Position numbers and translations under genes: made by a program
The notes under the pieces: generated by a model
Seen by the model: only the letters and a program-made list of their open reading frames with translations
Told to the model about the DNA's origin: nothing
The model's database searches: none
Shown: positions 39,940-51,655 of the stretch, one piece after another
Layout of the letters: the number at the start of each line of letters is the position of its first letter
How positions within the stretch are numbered: position 1 is the first letter of the stretch
DNA from: Septoria linicola
Taxonomy: Eukaryota > Ascomycota > Dothideomycetes > Mycosphaerellales > Mycosphaerellaceae
Assembly: GCA_024114885.1 (NCBI GenBank)
Contig: CP099418.1
Location: 2,046,001-2,110,000 of the forward strand
Direction of reading: 5' to 3'
DNA: 64,000 bases

Positions 39940-41524
39940 GGTGAAGCTATGCCATGATTCAGTCAGCTTGATACATACGCTGCCCTTCGCCATAGTCGTT
40001 ACATACATGCTGCCTTCTAATGATATCGTGCCTACCTGTGGGATGAGTGACTGGTACCTTGATCCGTTTCTGATTGCGAACAACTTCAGGTGACGATGCC
40101 TACGATTGGGATGTGGTGCAGAAGATCAAGGCGTAGGGGCGTAGATGGAAGTGTCGTCATCTGGGGTGCCTGAAGCTTGTTTGACAGCTCGCCCTCTGGT
40201 ACAGCAGTTTTATTCCCGCACACACTCCATCTTCCAACATTGTCCATGCACTCTTTTGGACATTTACGCCCTCAATGACTTGCAAGTAGCGGGAAGCAGC
40301 TTCCACGCCTTCCTAAGACGATGCATCGCCGACACCGGCCCACGATACCATCTGACATGAGCGATCATGTTTTGCATTCTGTGTCATGAGCGACGACGTG
40401 CTGGCAGCTTGGGTTGTTCTGCGAGGCGAGCTCGAGCGCTTTGTAGTCCAAGAGCGTTGCCATCTCGTCCGGAGTCGTGAGCAGTGAAGGGAGGCTAAGT
40501 TAGCATAACTCTCGACGAGTTTCGAAGACACTGGCCGTTTGGTCTACGGCGACTCGGATGTCGGCTTCTGATTGGGATGTCGTGCTACTGCGACAAGCAC
40601 ATGAGAGATCTGAGGACTGCACATGCGATCGGACCCTATGTTGCGAACGTGGACGTTACTGTATGTCGGCTTCTAGGCCCTCTCCACAACACATTGATAT
40701 CGACTTCGGATAATCTGGTCTGATGCCGTTGGGGAGCTGGTGCTTTGCTGTGAGCACATTTCTTGCGCAGGGCTTCCTCCTCCAGCACGCTCCTCGCAGA
40801 GAGCTCATCGTTCATCGCATCACTAGCGAAATGGTGTGCACAGTGCTTGCTGGCATGCCGATCTTTTGAGGGTAAGAGCATTGCTATTCATAGTATCACT
40901 CTGGACATTCTGCTAGCAAGCAAGTGCTGCACCATACAGCACAGTTATGCGATGGATGTATGGCACATTGACGAACAAGCCAACCATTACTAATGGCCCG
41001 ATTGACGACATTTTGACTATGTATAGAACAGTGCTGGAGGCAAAGACAAAATCGGCATATAAAGGCCTGGAAAACCCTGCTAACTAGTACAGTCGGTATT
41101 TGGCTATTCTTGGATCCTTCGTCGATCCCGAACTTTATACATGCGAGACGAAACCTCAAAGTGCAACTACTACACTGCAGCGGCCGCACCATCTCACTTT
41201 CTAATACGAGGTTGAAATCTTTTGGGCAGTGCTTCCACCCAAGTACTCTGCGGAACATGTATCCGATGCACTAAAACGTGTCTTGGCATGCTGTGTTTTG
41301 CCGGATGCCCTCCACAGACACGCCAGCGCCACTTTTTACTGACATCACGTCAAGGATTGTACGAAGTCTGTTTGCACTACACCTCAGCATGCGTGACACA
41401 GCTCGTGTCTCCAGCTACGCCAAGGTCAAGCACTGAGACAGCTTCGCTATTGTAACGTCACTAGCAGGGAATGCCTCAGCCGACTGTACCGGTGATCATC
41501 CCCGTCTGTCGAGCACGTTCAGTA
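39940..41524. other. 1.6 kb intergenic region
   Basis: No supported gene. Frames of up to 120 codons (for example 40896-41258 minus) lack motifs. It separates two divergent genes, the epoxide hydrolase and the PhiA-like gene. Confidence 0.45.
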
Positions 41525-41532
41525 CATATAAG
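41525..41532 (+). promoter_or_regulatory. probable TATA box of the PhiA-like gene
   Basis: CATATAAG lies about 120 bases upstream of the start and is followed by an A/C-rich leader with little G, as in strongly expressed fungal genes. It is the clearest TATA-like signal I noticed in the window. Confidence 0.55.
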
Positions 41533-41651
41533 AGCCTGGTAAGGTACTCTCATTTCAGCCCCATCTTACCAGCATCTCTCAAAAGCTTACCTCAATCCAT
41601 AACATCGCACAACTTTCAACCATCCCGAAAACCATATCCAAACTACTCAAC

Positions 41652-42379
41652 ATGTACTCTGCACTCGCACTCGCTTTCGCCTCTGTGGCCGCCGCTCTGC
41701 CGGCTCCTCAGGCTGAAACCACTGAGCCTCTCCGCTTCGGCGGTATGGCCCTTCGCAGCGCCAGCCCAATCCACTTAGGCTCAATCAACGCCAACAGCCT
41801 TGCATTTGCCATCGGCAAGAACACTACGACCTCTGTCCCAGAGGGCGTCGAGGGTGTTGACCCAGCCAACTGTAAGTCTCATATTGCACATGGTCGTTGT
41901 AAGGTCAACGACAGATGCTGACAGTTCGTACAGTCAACAACAACCAGACCATCTTCACTTACCTGAACGGCCAAGGAACACTCGGTCTGTCCACCTCCGT
42001 CCCTGGTGGCCAGCAGGTGTATGTCACTAAGGGTGACGGGGCTACCAGCCAGCTCGCCGGCGAGCTGAAGGTCAGAATTTCCACGATATTGCATATTTTG
42101 AGCAGCTCAATTGACTCCTTCTAGTTTACCCCAGCCCACTCGACTGAGACTGCCGGCCCAGCTCTCTACGAGGGCTTCGCCATTGTTGACGATGCCAAGT
42201 TGCAGTTCGAGGGCAAGGACTGGTTTGCGTGCCCTATTGACGACTTCAACTCTGGCTACGGTATCTGGGCTGTTTCCCGTGTCGAGGGCAGCAACGCCGG
42301 CGATGGCTGCCTCGGCTTCACCTGGAGGGTTGTGCAGGTTGGTGAGGAGACCAAGCCTGCTTGGCAGTACCAGAAGTAA
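41652..42379 (+). CDS. secreted PhiA-like cell-wall protein
   Basis: Three exons, 41652-41871, 41934-42070 and 42125-42379, giving 203 residues; donors GTAAGT and GTCAGA, acceptors ACAG and CTAG, phases consistent. A signal peptide (MYSALALAFASVAAALPAP) leads into LRFGGMALRSASPIHLGSIN, close to the start of mature PhiA-type cell-wall proteins (phialide protein A of Aspergillus and relatives). Asn-x-Thr sites (NTT, NQT) suggest glycosylation. The end YGIWAVSRVEG and GCLGFTWRVVQV resemble the family's last strands. Probably a structural or antigenic surface protein of hyphae or conidia. The TATA box and codon bias suggest high expression. Confidence 0.8.
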
Positions 42380-42741
42380 GCGGTCAAACTTCTTGGAGAG
42401 AAGTGAGGCGGCTCGAGAGAATATGGATTAAGTTGAATTTGAAGCATAGCGGCGGTTTTGCATCCAGGACTTGTACAGTAGTGTACTATATGAATCACGA
42501 TGACGAATGGAGTCTCTAAAGCTCTGCGCGTCGCATTGTTGTGAATGACTCACGTTCTTCTACTCTTCCTTTCGTTGGGAATGACACAAAATGGCCACAG
42601 TCGGTACACCGCACAAGAGTCGATAAGAAAGCATCATTCAAGGGCAGAGAGTTGATGATGTGGAACCTTGTGCACCTGAGGCATATCACCAGGATATGAA
42701 TTCTACTCCCTCTACAAGACCTTTACCCCTTGAGTACTCGC
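42380..42741. other. intergenic region between convergent genes
   Basis: No gene seen. Contains the 3' ends of the PhiA-like gene and the small Cys-rich gene. Confidence 0.4.
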
Positions 42742-42966
42742 TCATCGTCGAATGACCTTTTTGCGACTGGCGCCTCCCAACTTCGATCTCGGAACAGCAG
42801 GCGGCTCATCTTCGTAGCAGTGTTGGCACTCCTTCTCCATCTTCACCGTGGCCCAAATATCGCCTCTACCGCATGGTTTCTGGACGAGCGCAGCCTGCGG
42901 ACAAAATGCTGCAAAGACTGTCTTGACATGACCACAAGGGTGAGAGTGGGCATAGTATTTGCACAT
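42742..42966 (-). CDS. small Cys/His-rich protein, MCKYY family
   Basis: A 74-residue frame. It begins MCKYYAHSHPCGHVKTVFAA, with CPQAALVQKPCGRGDIWATV and CQHCYEDEPP following, then a Lys/Arg-rich tail. Six Cys and three His in spaced pairs suggest metal binding. I have an impression of similar short proteins with the same opening in other ascomycete annotations, without known function. There is no signal peptide, which argues against a secreted effector. An extra upstream exon is possible. Confidence 0.6.
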   Translation of the reverse strand: MCKYYAHSHPCGHVKTVFAAFCPQAALVQKPCGRGDIWATVKMEKECQHCYEDEPPAVPRSKLGGASRKKVIRR

Positions 42967-45900
42967 GGTGTTGACTTGGAGACGAGTGCTACCTTCTGGG
43001 TAGTTTGCGATCGAGAATAAATTGAGTCCTAGAATCAGCTGTTAGTCAGGAAAACAATCTGGTGCTCCCTCTAACAAGGCGTCTGCATATGACTCACGAA
43101 AGAGATCAGAAGAGTCGTTGCCTTGTTCTCGTGCTGACAATGAAAGTAGCGGATGTCGACGCTGCTGTCGTGCTTGTGCAATGTGGTCTCGACTTGATGT
43201 ACGATCTTGTTGGTCCTGCCTTTGTTGAGGAGCTGAGATGGCCAATGGTGTCGTTGCCGTCGTTGCTGTCGATGCAAGTGTTGATGCCCATGGTTGAGGA
43301 CTGCTTCCCGTTCTTTATCCTCTCCCTCTCCCTCCTCCAAGCATGCGCCACTCGTCTCGTAGTAGGCCAGCACATCATCTCGATTATTGTCATGCCCCAT
43401 GAAACGATTCGACACGTCGCACTGATTGTCATCGACTAGAATTACATGTGCATACAATCGACGTGTGGTACTGCACGTACGATCGATTCCCATGTTTGTC
43501 GCAAGATCTGTCAGGCTGTGGGACTCGATTGATCCAACCAAAGGTATCATTGCCTCAGCAGGGTCAGCCCTACGGCCACAAACATGCAAGTTGTCGTCAA
43601 AACCGTGGCATGCGGTGCGACTTGTAGGCTATCAAATTCGGACCGAGCAAGTGAAGCTTGGCTACAGTAATCCATTTGTACTCCAGCCGCCGTCCTAGAA
43701 TGTGAATTTGATGTACTCACGGCAAACATTACAAGTACGGGTCCTTGCATCAAATTCGGCATCTCACAGAACGGTACGGGGAGGTACAGTCCGCAACGTG
43801 CAGGCTCTCTGTCTCGATAGATGGACCTGAATGAACAAAGCCCTGTGTGACTTGGCAAGCAATCAGCCGCTGTTTGGTCGTGATAGGGCTGACCGAAGTC
43901 GTTGACAAATGTTCTGGCCAGCAGCGCATGCACAGTCGTGCCTCAGGCAAGGGAGTGTTTATTTTGTCACCATCCGCCTTTGGAATTTTGAAACCCGAAG
44001 AGACAGCAACTTAGACTTCTGAAGCATCAGGCCGCACAGGAGAGAGTTGATGTGTCTCGGACTGGAGTCTGCCCCGGGCCATGAGTGTAGGAGCGTCTGC
44101 GTGGCTTCCGCAGCTAACAATTGTAGTGGGACTCAATCAGTCGTCGAGGTAGTCTACAGCTGTGCCTTCAGAATAGCTGTGGGACAACGGGATAGACCGA
44201 TACAACTTGTTTGTCCTCGTCTGCCCTCCCTTCATGCTCTTGTGAGCCGTTGGCAATGTTGAGAATTTGTATGCGGCTTACAATGCGTGATAAACATCAA
44301 TGCCCGGGAGTCGCAACAGTAGCGAGCACAAATGCGACTGTCGCGCTCACTCACATGTTGCGTGTCGACGGCAAGAGACAAGTAGCGATACCGAGGCGCA
44401 CGTGATTTGAAGCCGTCCAATCACGGAAGCCGTGGCCACCAGTACACCGCCAGTTCTGTTTTGCTGCGGAGACATGCAGATTGAGCCTACTTTTAGCAGA
44501 CAAGCGGGCTGTAGCTAGGGACCATGCTCCCGCAATGGCGCATGAGGTCGCTTGGGTGCTTGTTGTCGCGGAGCTTCGGCGGGACTTGGTCAGATCCGTG
44601 TGCGGTGTCGTCGTCCAAAGGAGGGCTTCGCGCACGTGTATCATCGGCAGCGGTGATAGATTCGAATTCTCCAGTCAAGAGACAGGTTTCCGGCCGAGCA
44701 GCAGCTGACCAGGTATCCATGGTGGGGACACCGAAATGTATTGCAGCGGCAAGCAGAACTCGTGCAACAACGCGAACTCATGCTGCGGTTTAGAGTACTG
44801 CAGCGCGTAAGGCGGTGGACGCAATGTTTGGTAGCCGGAGAATTAGTATAGACACTACCACATAGTGATTGGCAACAAAAATGGAGAGGAAGAAGGCGAG
44901 GAGAGAGGTGTGAGCTGGGGCAGCCATTGACTTTGACTTTGCCGCTAGAATAGCCAAGTGTAGCATTGTGGACAACGCATTAATGCATGTCTCTCTGCAC
45001 TACTGCTGTCCTGCCAGCAGAACGACGACGTCAGATGGCAGTCGGCTGCATGCAATGGCCATCGACGGGCGTCAATTTGTGCATGGAAGCGTGTTAGCCT
45101 CGCAGCGGTGCAGCGGTGCCACGTATCTGGGATGCTCAGACTGGCCCACCATGCATGCGCTCTGGAATTCGCAGTCTCCATTTGTTATCCGACTGCTTCC
45201 TCCGTCTCCTCTGCTGCGCTGTCTGCTGTCTGCTGTCTGCTGTTGGGCGTTGGCGGCGTTGGGAGGTGTTCGCAGTGCACACATATCTCGACGACCACCA
45301 CGGCTACAACGATAACAACGCGCGAGAACTCGGTCCACGACACCGCCTGCCGACATCACAACAACTGCCGCGGCGAGCGCATTGGGAGGCTGGGCTCAAG
45401 ACCCGAATTGGCACGATTCAAAGGAGACGAGTGTGTTGTTGCAGACCTCCAGCCGTGCATCCTGCCAGCGAGTGCTTTTCGCCACCGCATCGACACTCAT
45501 TCACCCTACTGCGACGGCTAAAAGACAACTCAAGATGCGTTCGTAAAGCGCAGCATACCACCCAACCTCCTCCAATCGAGTGCATTTAAGAGCGACGTCT
45601 CCCTTTGGTGTTAGCTGGACTCTGACACTCAACACATTGCCCTCATTGGCTCGTGCTCTATCATTTATGAGCGAATGAGATAGCGCCGTCTGGCCAGGAC
45701 TACAGTCTGTCTCTTCAGCACACTCAACAGGTGGTACACTTTCCTGCCTCCACCGTTTCCTTGAGTACGGCAACTGATGGCTAGCCAGTGCTTTCAATTG
45801 CCAGCCGCGATCTTGTACAGCACTGCTTCGTCGTCTCATTACCTCCATCGATTGACTGTTTCGTTGGCTCAGCGTCATCCAGGCACGGCCGAAGTCCAAC

Positions 45901-46303
45901 CTCAACAATCTCCGGACGTCACCTATTCCTCGATTGCTCTCCGCGATTCAGCAATTGGCACAAAGCTGTTGAGCTCATCACAAGCGCTCACGCTGATCTC
46001 TGTCACCACGTCAAGCCTGAAGTTCCAGGGCGTGACTGGCCGGATCTGGCAAGTCGTGGCAGAGTGCCAACTAAGAAGCGATCTGAGCTCGGTCGGAGGC
46101 ATGCTGTGGACTGTCAGTCAGGCTGGTATCGCATCGTCAGGGACCTGCTGCTCGCTCACATATCAGCCTTTTCAAAAGTGACGATAACATTGCCCTTTCT
46201 GATGCTGATGCCCGAACATCATCGACCTTCCTCGCCATCTGATCCGAAGTAAGCTATCATTGCTCTGACTGTATACGCTCTCAGAAGTCCGGAGAGCTAG
46301 TCG
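42967..46303. other. 3.3 kb region without a supported gene
   Basis: The best frame is 43071-43589 minus (172 codons, His/Gln/Asn-rich in the second half), but the opposite strand is also open and there is no domain. Plus-strand frames at 45788-46252 (154 codons) lie directly upstream of the 14-3-3-like gene and are probably its promoter and leader. A 7-base repeat lies at 45218-45243. Composition is not RIP-like. Confidence 0.45.
45218..45243 (+). repeat. GCTGTCT tandem repeat
   Basis: Three full copies and a partial fourth copy of GCTGTCT in non-coding sequence. Confidence 0.8.
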
Positions 46304-47833
46304 ATGGCCGTGTCCCAGATTGAGGAGAAGATCCTTGGTCGGCTGGCCAAATTGACAGAGCCATCAAACCCTCTACTTTCTGCTTCTCTGTACCAAGTGC
46401 TTGGACTATCGATTCTACTGTCCCGGAAACTTTACCGAGCCCGCAGACTCCGCAGGCTTGATCTTACGAGGAACACCAAGTCTCTGCAGCTCTACCACCA
46501 CATCATCTGGCTGGCTCGAGAGGGACTATCAATCACGGAAGTCTATATCTTGCCTTACTGCGAAGATGGAGAGAACGGGCCAGAGTGCCGGATCATGGCG
46601 GCGAAGCTTCGAGCATCTTTCTATCACGTATTCTGCCTCTTCCACAACCACCCACCTATAGGCCAGCTCAACGGCCGATCAGGTAGCTCAGCAAGTCCAC
46701 CTTCGAAATCAAACACGCCGAGCATCGTGGTAGATTCGCCAAGCAAGTCCACGCTCAAGGAGGGCAGCAGGCAACGTGTTGGCAAGCCCCCTCTACGTGA
46801 CCCCATACCTTCTATACAGTCGGATGCCTCTTTCGTCACGAATCCATATGCTTCAGGTACGGCGCGTACGCCACCGCCTGGTCTCGCGATATTGCCTCCG
46901 GAGAATCCACGCCGTACTCCTTCGAGACCACCTGGACTGGCACCAGTCTACGTCTCGGCAGCTCAGTCCGCAGCGTCTTTCCTGCTACCTCCATTGAACT
47001 TCGTGCCCATGGCGCAGGAACATTTTGAGGTAGCACAGCAACTATGCAACAACCTGCTTCCGGTGACTCATGCGCTTCGGTTGTCTGTTTCTCTCGAGCA
47101 CGCGGCATTTCTGTGGGATTGTGCCAGCGAGCATGATGGGTCACGAAGGCTTGCTCAGAGAACGATCAAGGATGTTTATAGCTCATCAGATGGATTGGAC
47201 GATGATGAGTTCGCTGATGCATCAGTCCTGGTCCAAGCGCTGGGGGGAATGGTAAAGCGCGGCTCGAACGAGTCCACTCCGCAACAGCCTGTTACCCAGG
47301 CAGAGAGTCCTACGCCGAGGGCTGCTACCAGATCGCAACCAGCTCTCAATATTGACCGCACTATAGCAGTAAGCCCGCCTACCACGCGTGGACGGCCCTC
47401 AGCCCAACAAGCAACGCGCTCGACCATGCGTACACCAGAACGGCTGTCCACAGTCCCAGAAGCCGAAGTAGAAGGCTCAGAGGCAGCAGCAAACTCGACA
47501 GCCGGGGCACTGAGCCCACCAGTCTCGCGACTGAGCAGCCGCAGCCGGCCCGGCAGAGCATCCTCAGCGACATCTGCAGCATCGGACAAGGCCAGTAAAA
47601 GAAAGCTAGTAGAGCAAGCCGAGGAGCGCGTGCGACGACGCCAGCGTAGCGCAAGCAACGCGAGTCGAACCAGTGGAAGCAGGAGGAACAGTAATACCGC
47701 AGACGGGAGCGGCTCAGGAGGCTCACAAAAGGCGCATAGCCGTCAGCAGACACCAACTGAAGGGTACGTCAGACCCCAGCAGCAATCAGACTCTCCAACG
47801 AAGAAGAAGCAGAAGCAGCATCAGAGGCAATGA
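46304..47833 (+). CDS. divergent 14-3-3-like protein
   Basis: A 509-residue frame without introns. Residues 1-115 are helical and conserved-looking: ILGRLAKLTEPSNPLLSASL, LYHHIIWLAREGLSITEVYI and KLRASFYHVFCLFHN. A Pro/Ser-rich insert of about 100 residues follows. The second helical part, NFVPMAQEHFEVAQQLCNNL, LRLSVSLEHAAFLWDC, SRRLAQRTIKDVYSS and DEFADASVLVQALGGMVKRG, follows the last helices of 14-3-3 proteins, where IRLGLALNFSVFYYEI is usual. The tail is Ser/Arg/Gln-rich. True 14-3-3 proteins are near 250 residues and bind phosphoserine; the basic pocket is not obviously kept here, so ligand binding is uncertain. Confidence 0.65.
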   Translation: MAVSQIEEKILGRLAKLTEPSNPLLSASLYQVLGLSILLSRKLYRARRLRRLDLTRNTKSLQLYHHIIWLAREGLSITEVYILPYCEDGENGPECRIMAAKLRASFYHVFCLFHNHPPIGQLNGRSGSSASPPSKSNTPSIVVDSPSKSTLKEGSRQRVGKPPLRDPIPSIQSDASFVTNPYASGTARTPPPGLAILPPENPRRTPSRPPGLAPVYVSAAQSAASFLLPPLNFVPMAQEHFEVAQQLCNNLLPVTHALRLSVSLEHAAFLWDCASEHDGSRRLAQRTIKDVYSSSDGLDDDEFADASVLVQALGGMVKRGSNESTPQQPVTQAESPTPRAATRSQPALNIDRTIAVSPPTTRGRPSAQQATRSTMRTPERLSTVPEAEVEGSEAAANSTAGALSPPVSRLSSRSRPGRASSATSAASDKASKRKLVEQAEERVRRRQRSASNASRTSGSRRNSNTADGSGSGGSQKAHSRQQTPTEGYVRPQQQSDSPTKKKQKQHQRQ

Positions 47834-48374
47834 TGCGAGATGGAGGAGCAAGAAGATCCAAGTGTAAAATGCTTGTGACTTGAGGTTGTAACGAACCGAC
47901 ACAGGTATTCTGTCCGAGCATCGGCTTCGACGCCCAGGACATCGCCGCCACCATCATCCCCAAGCTTGCCACAACAGCCACCGATCCCAAGGCAGTACCT
48001 CCGAGCTCCGGAAGATGAAGTTCCAATGGTTCACAACGAACGAAGAGAAGCAGTGTTGAGGACATTACAGATTTTGTCGGCCATCCAAAATGGCCTTTAC
48101 GTGCCTCCGCGTGTCGAGGCGGAGAGATTGGGTAGAATCGGGACATGAGGAGCTTGCTGAGCCATTTCTTTGCTTCCCAGTGGGTGAAAGATGGTTGCAG
48201 AATTTGGCCAGAACAGTGTTAGTATATTGATACCCAACCTTGCGCTCGTGGTTTGTACATATCATTTATGAGACGCAGAGTTAAAGTCTCGATGCGCCAC
48301 GGGTTGCACGACTGAGCTATGAAATTCCCCGGGCTAAGAATCGGAGTGCCAGCTGATCCCGCTAGAGATTTCGT
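47834..48374. other. intergenic region between convergent genes
   Basis: 3' ends of the 14-3-3-like gene and POL4. A 60-codon frame at 47966-48148 is not convincing. Confidence 0.4.
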
Positions 48375-50685
48375 CTAGCAGATCCGGTGTTCTGGTACCC
48401 GCCATGGCACCCCCAAGATCTCGAATATCTTTTTCTCGTCCTTGCCTTCCACCAGCGTTCCTTCACACAACTTCTCTCGATTCTTGCCTCGAATCACATC
48501 CTTGTACTGAACACAGTTAGCACACAAGCCGAATACGACTCCTGCCTGCGCTCATGTGTCTCATTACAGGTCTCAAGAAGGGATGCTCGGGACTTACCAA
48601 GCCTCTCTGATTCAACCTCATGCCCTTTGTGCTTGCGAGTAACCTCAAGCTTCTGTTGAAAATGTCGTTGCCTGTGAAGTATATGAGAGCTGCACCGCGC
48701 TCCTCGGATGGCACCAGAAGCAAATCCATCCTGCGCCAAATGTTGGATCCAGGTAGGCAGGATGCGCCGTGCCATTTACTCCCATCATCTTTTGAGGTCA
48801 TTGCGAGATTGGCGACCAGGAAGCCTCGCGTAGTCAACTGGGGAACAAGCTGACCCAGAATAATGTTCCGAAGATGTGCGGCACCAGTGTCAGGCCGTGT
48901 GATGATACAGTCAATATCGCCGCTATCCATCGATCCACGACGATAGGAGCCTCCAATAATGACTTCGTAGGTCGAGTCAAGCCTCTGCAAGGCCTCGCGA
49001 ACCATCGCTCCGTGCTTCGCCACCTCAGCGCGCGGAATCCGAGAGTTGAAGTGCTCATAATGCTCAATGCCAATGCGCTGGTTTTCAGTGAGGGGAGCTC
49101 TCGCTGCTAAGTCATCTAGTGTCTGATAGCCCTGCTTCACCCATTCTGAAGCTTGTTTTAGGCCTGCGCCATAAACGCCCATAAATGCCTGCAGCACCTG
49201 ATCAGTGGGCTCAGCTTTGGCGTTGTCAAGTCTTCTAAGCCGATTCGTGAACGCAATCTCTTCGATTTTCTCCGCCAGACGAGGTCCTATATTGGGTAGT
49301 GCACCGGCTTCTTCCTTGGTGGTGATCTTGACGGGATGATTATGAAGCGTGGAAATGGCCTTCCGATATGCTCGAATTCGCCACTCGTCGCCCGTCTGTC
49401 CGTAATAGTCTGCCATCTGCTGGAGAATATTGATTATGCCGGTATTGGGATTATTGGACTTCTGCCCCGTGTTCTTCTGCATGCACTGCCATTTGTCATG
49501 CATTTGGTGGAACTTGCCTTTACGCTTCGGGGGCAATCGAATCGCGGCCGAACTTCCCTCGTTGTCAGAGCCAGGTCCTTTGCTGTTGCCTGGCTGTTCG
49601 TCCTCATCTTCCCCGATGTGCATTTGTTCAAGAGCCTTGGCTTTTGCGATGGCTTCATCGAGCTCTCTGCTACTATCGATTCCAGGTGACTGGAAATTGT
49701 TTGAGACTTGGGCCCGACCGTCAGTGAGACTCGTGTCGAAACTGCTGGAGACAGCGATGGGTGTGGTCAGAACAATGCTAGCAGATCCGGGAGGCGTCTC
49801 TACTGGCGCTTCTCTCTCGGCTTTACCTTTTGCTGGCTTTAATTTCAGTGATGTCTCGGATTCAGTCGAGTCGGCTCTTGTTACTGTCGATGGCACAAAG
49901 CCCTTTACCGCAAAACGTGAAGAGGAAGGATCCAGAAGCACGCCGTAAGTGATGCACTCGGCAGGATAGGCTTCGCTCACCACGATGACCTTATCAGGAA
50001 GCGTCTCGAGCTTCAGCCACTGCTTCAGCTGGTCAAAGGTCATGTTTCTGTCGAATATGATGTGCGTGACCTGGCTGTTCCAGTCCCTGTGCCAGATAGC
50101 CCCGTACTCGCGAGCTCTAGCGATGCGCATTCTGCGTGCAGGTGCCGACTCATTGTTGGGGAAGAAGTAGAATTGCAGGCCCTGAAAGACACGTAGAGCA
50201 TCAGGCACCGCTCTGAGAGACACTTCACGCCTGCGCTTGCCAACGACTTTCGCGGAGTCCGGCTTGACTGCAGTCTGAAGCGCGGAGATGTCGCTGACGG
50301 TATGCCTCAAGCCATTGTACAGAGGTGCCGCGGGCAGAGCCCGCCCGATGCCCGCATTCGTGGATGAAAGATGGCCATGTGCCTTGGCCACTTCACTGCC
50401 AGGCTCTGTTGATGGCAACAAAACAGCCGCAGGTCTTGTTTGCTTCTCTCGATGCTGCTCCTGGAAGGCGAAGGTACTGTCGGACACCGAACGTGCCAAT
50501 TGTCGTTGGTCTGCTATATACGCCTGTTGGTTTCGTTGCCTCCTGCTGGCTGCACGCCTCAACGCGTCTTCTGACGCTTGTCGGCCGAGATCAGGCACCT
50601 CTTCATCAGTACTGTCGTCCAAGCTATCTAGAGCATCGAACATCTGCCTTTTGTGCGCCAGGCGTTCATCACCGCCAGAGCTCAT
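48375..50685 (-). CDS. pol4: family X DNA polymerase (POL4, lambda-like)
   Basis: Two exons, 48598-50685 and 48375-48506, giving 739 residues; the intron has GTAAGT and TTCAG. The start is the ATG at 50685, as the frame upstream begins only with TTG. A BRCT domain lies at about residues 165-260 (VFQGLQFYFFPNN, THIIFDRNMTFDQL, VIVVSEAYPAECITYG). After a Ser/Glu-rich linker come the helix-hairpin-helix lyase region (IINILQQMADYYGQTGDEWR, LPNIGPRLAEKIEEI) and the palm with GGSYRRGSMDSGDIDCIIT near residue 573, which holds two catalytic Asp. The last exon gives the family ending LGVPWRVPEHRIC. This enzyme fills gaps in non-homologous end joining and base excision repair in the nucleus. Confidence 0.95.
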
Positions 50686-51154
50686 GATGGCACATGGCAC
50701 TGTACTGGCTTCCAAAGTCGCTGAAGCTATGTTTCCAGTGATGTTAGCAAATCGTCCAAAGGCGCGAGATGGTGCGCGGAGCCATTCGATCTGCTACAGA
50801 TGCCATGTGATCGTGTTTGGTCACAATGTTGCTGCTGAGCTGACGCTTGTACCGTCTCGTCGTGATGGACATGAAGGTCCCTGTCGCGTACACGCAAGAA
50901 TCTGACCTTATTGACTCGGAACTACGTAGCGCCGCGCACGTGATAGCCTCCGCGTCTTAGTAAGTAATAATACCTATACGGTACTAATAATAGTATAATG
51001 CCTACGACAATAGCTTCTTTAATCTATTATATTATAGTATATAGTACGCGCTTTATAACGTAATTAGCTTATACTTATCTCGTAGATCTATTTTAGAGAT
51101 ATACTCTATAGGCGAGAGCCTTTAAAGAAAGTAAAGATAAGAATCTCTATTAAA

Positions 51155-51472
51155 TCTATTATTATTATATTATAGAGTAAGGCTATTATATTATAACTAA
51201 GATAAGTATATAATTAGATAAGTAGATATCTATTATAAGATCGTTATTATTATTAGGTATAGGTAATATAACTAAATCTTCTACTTAAGTTTATTTCTTT
51301 CTTTAAGTACTATTCTATTATTATTATATTATAGAGTAAGGCTATTATATTATAACTAAGATAAGTACGTAATTAGATAAGTAGATACCTATTATAAGAT
51401 CGTTATTATTATTAGATATAGGTAATATAACTAAATCTTCTACTTAAGTTTATTTCTTTCTTTAAGTACTAC
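51155..51472 (+). repeat. two 159-base direct copies in the AT island
   Basis: The segment from TCTATTATTATTATATTATA to the TTTCTTTCTTTAAGTACT end occurs twice in a row (51155-51313 and 51314-51472). The few differences I see are transitions (for example GTATATAA versus GTACGTAA, GATATCTA versus GATACCTA), in line with continued C-to-T mutation after duplication. Confidence 0.8.
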
Positions 51473-51655
51473 TACTACTACTATTACTAAGTACCTATAA
51501 TAGCTCTTTAGTTAATTATATATTATATATAATAGTAGAGTCGCGTCTCTTATATATAATAGCTTATAATAGTAGCTTACTACTAATGTTTCTAGATTAT
51601 CTTAAAGTAGTATACGTATTACAAAAGGAGTAGTATAGGCGCTAAGATAGGAGTA

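Noticed and set aside
43071..43589. 172-codon minus-strand frame, His/Gln-rich
   Set aside because: The opposite strand is open too, there is no domain and no plausible splice partner; kept only as a note in the intergenic entry.
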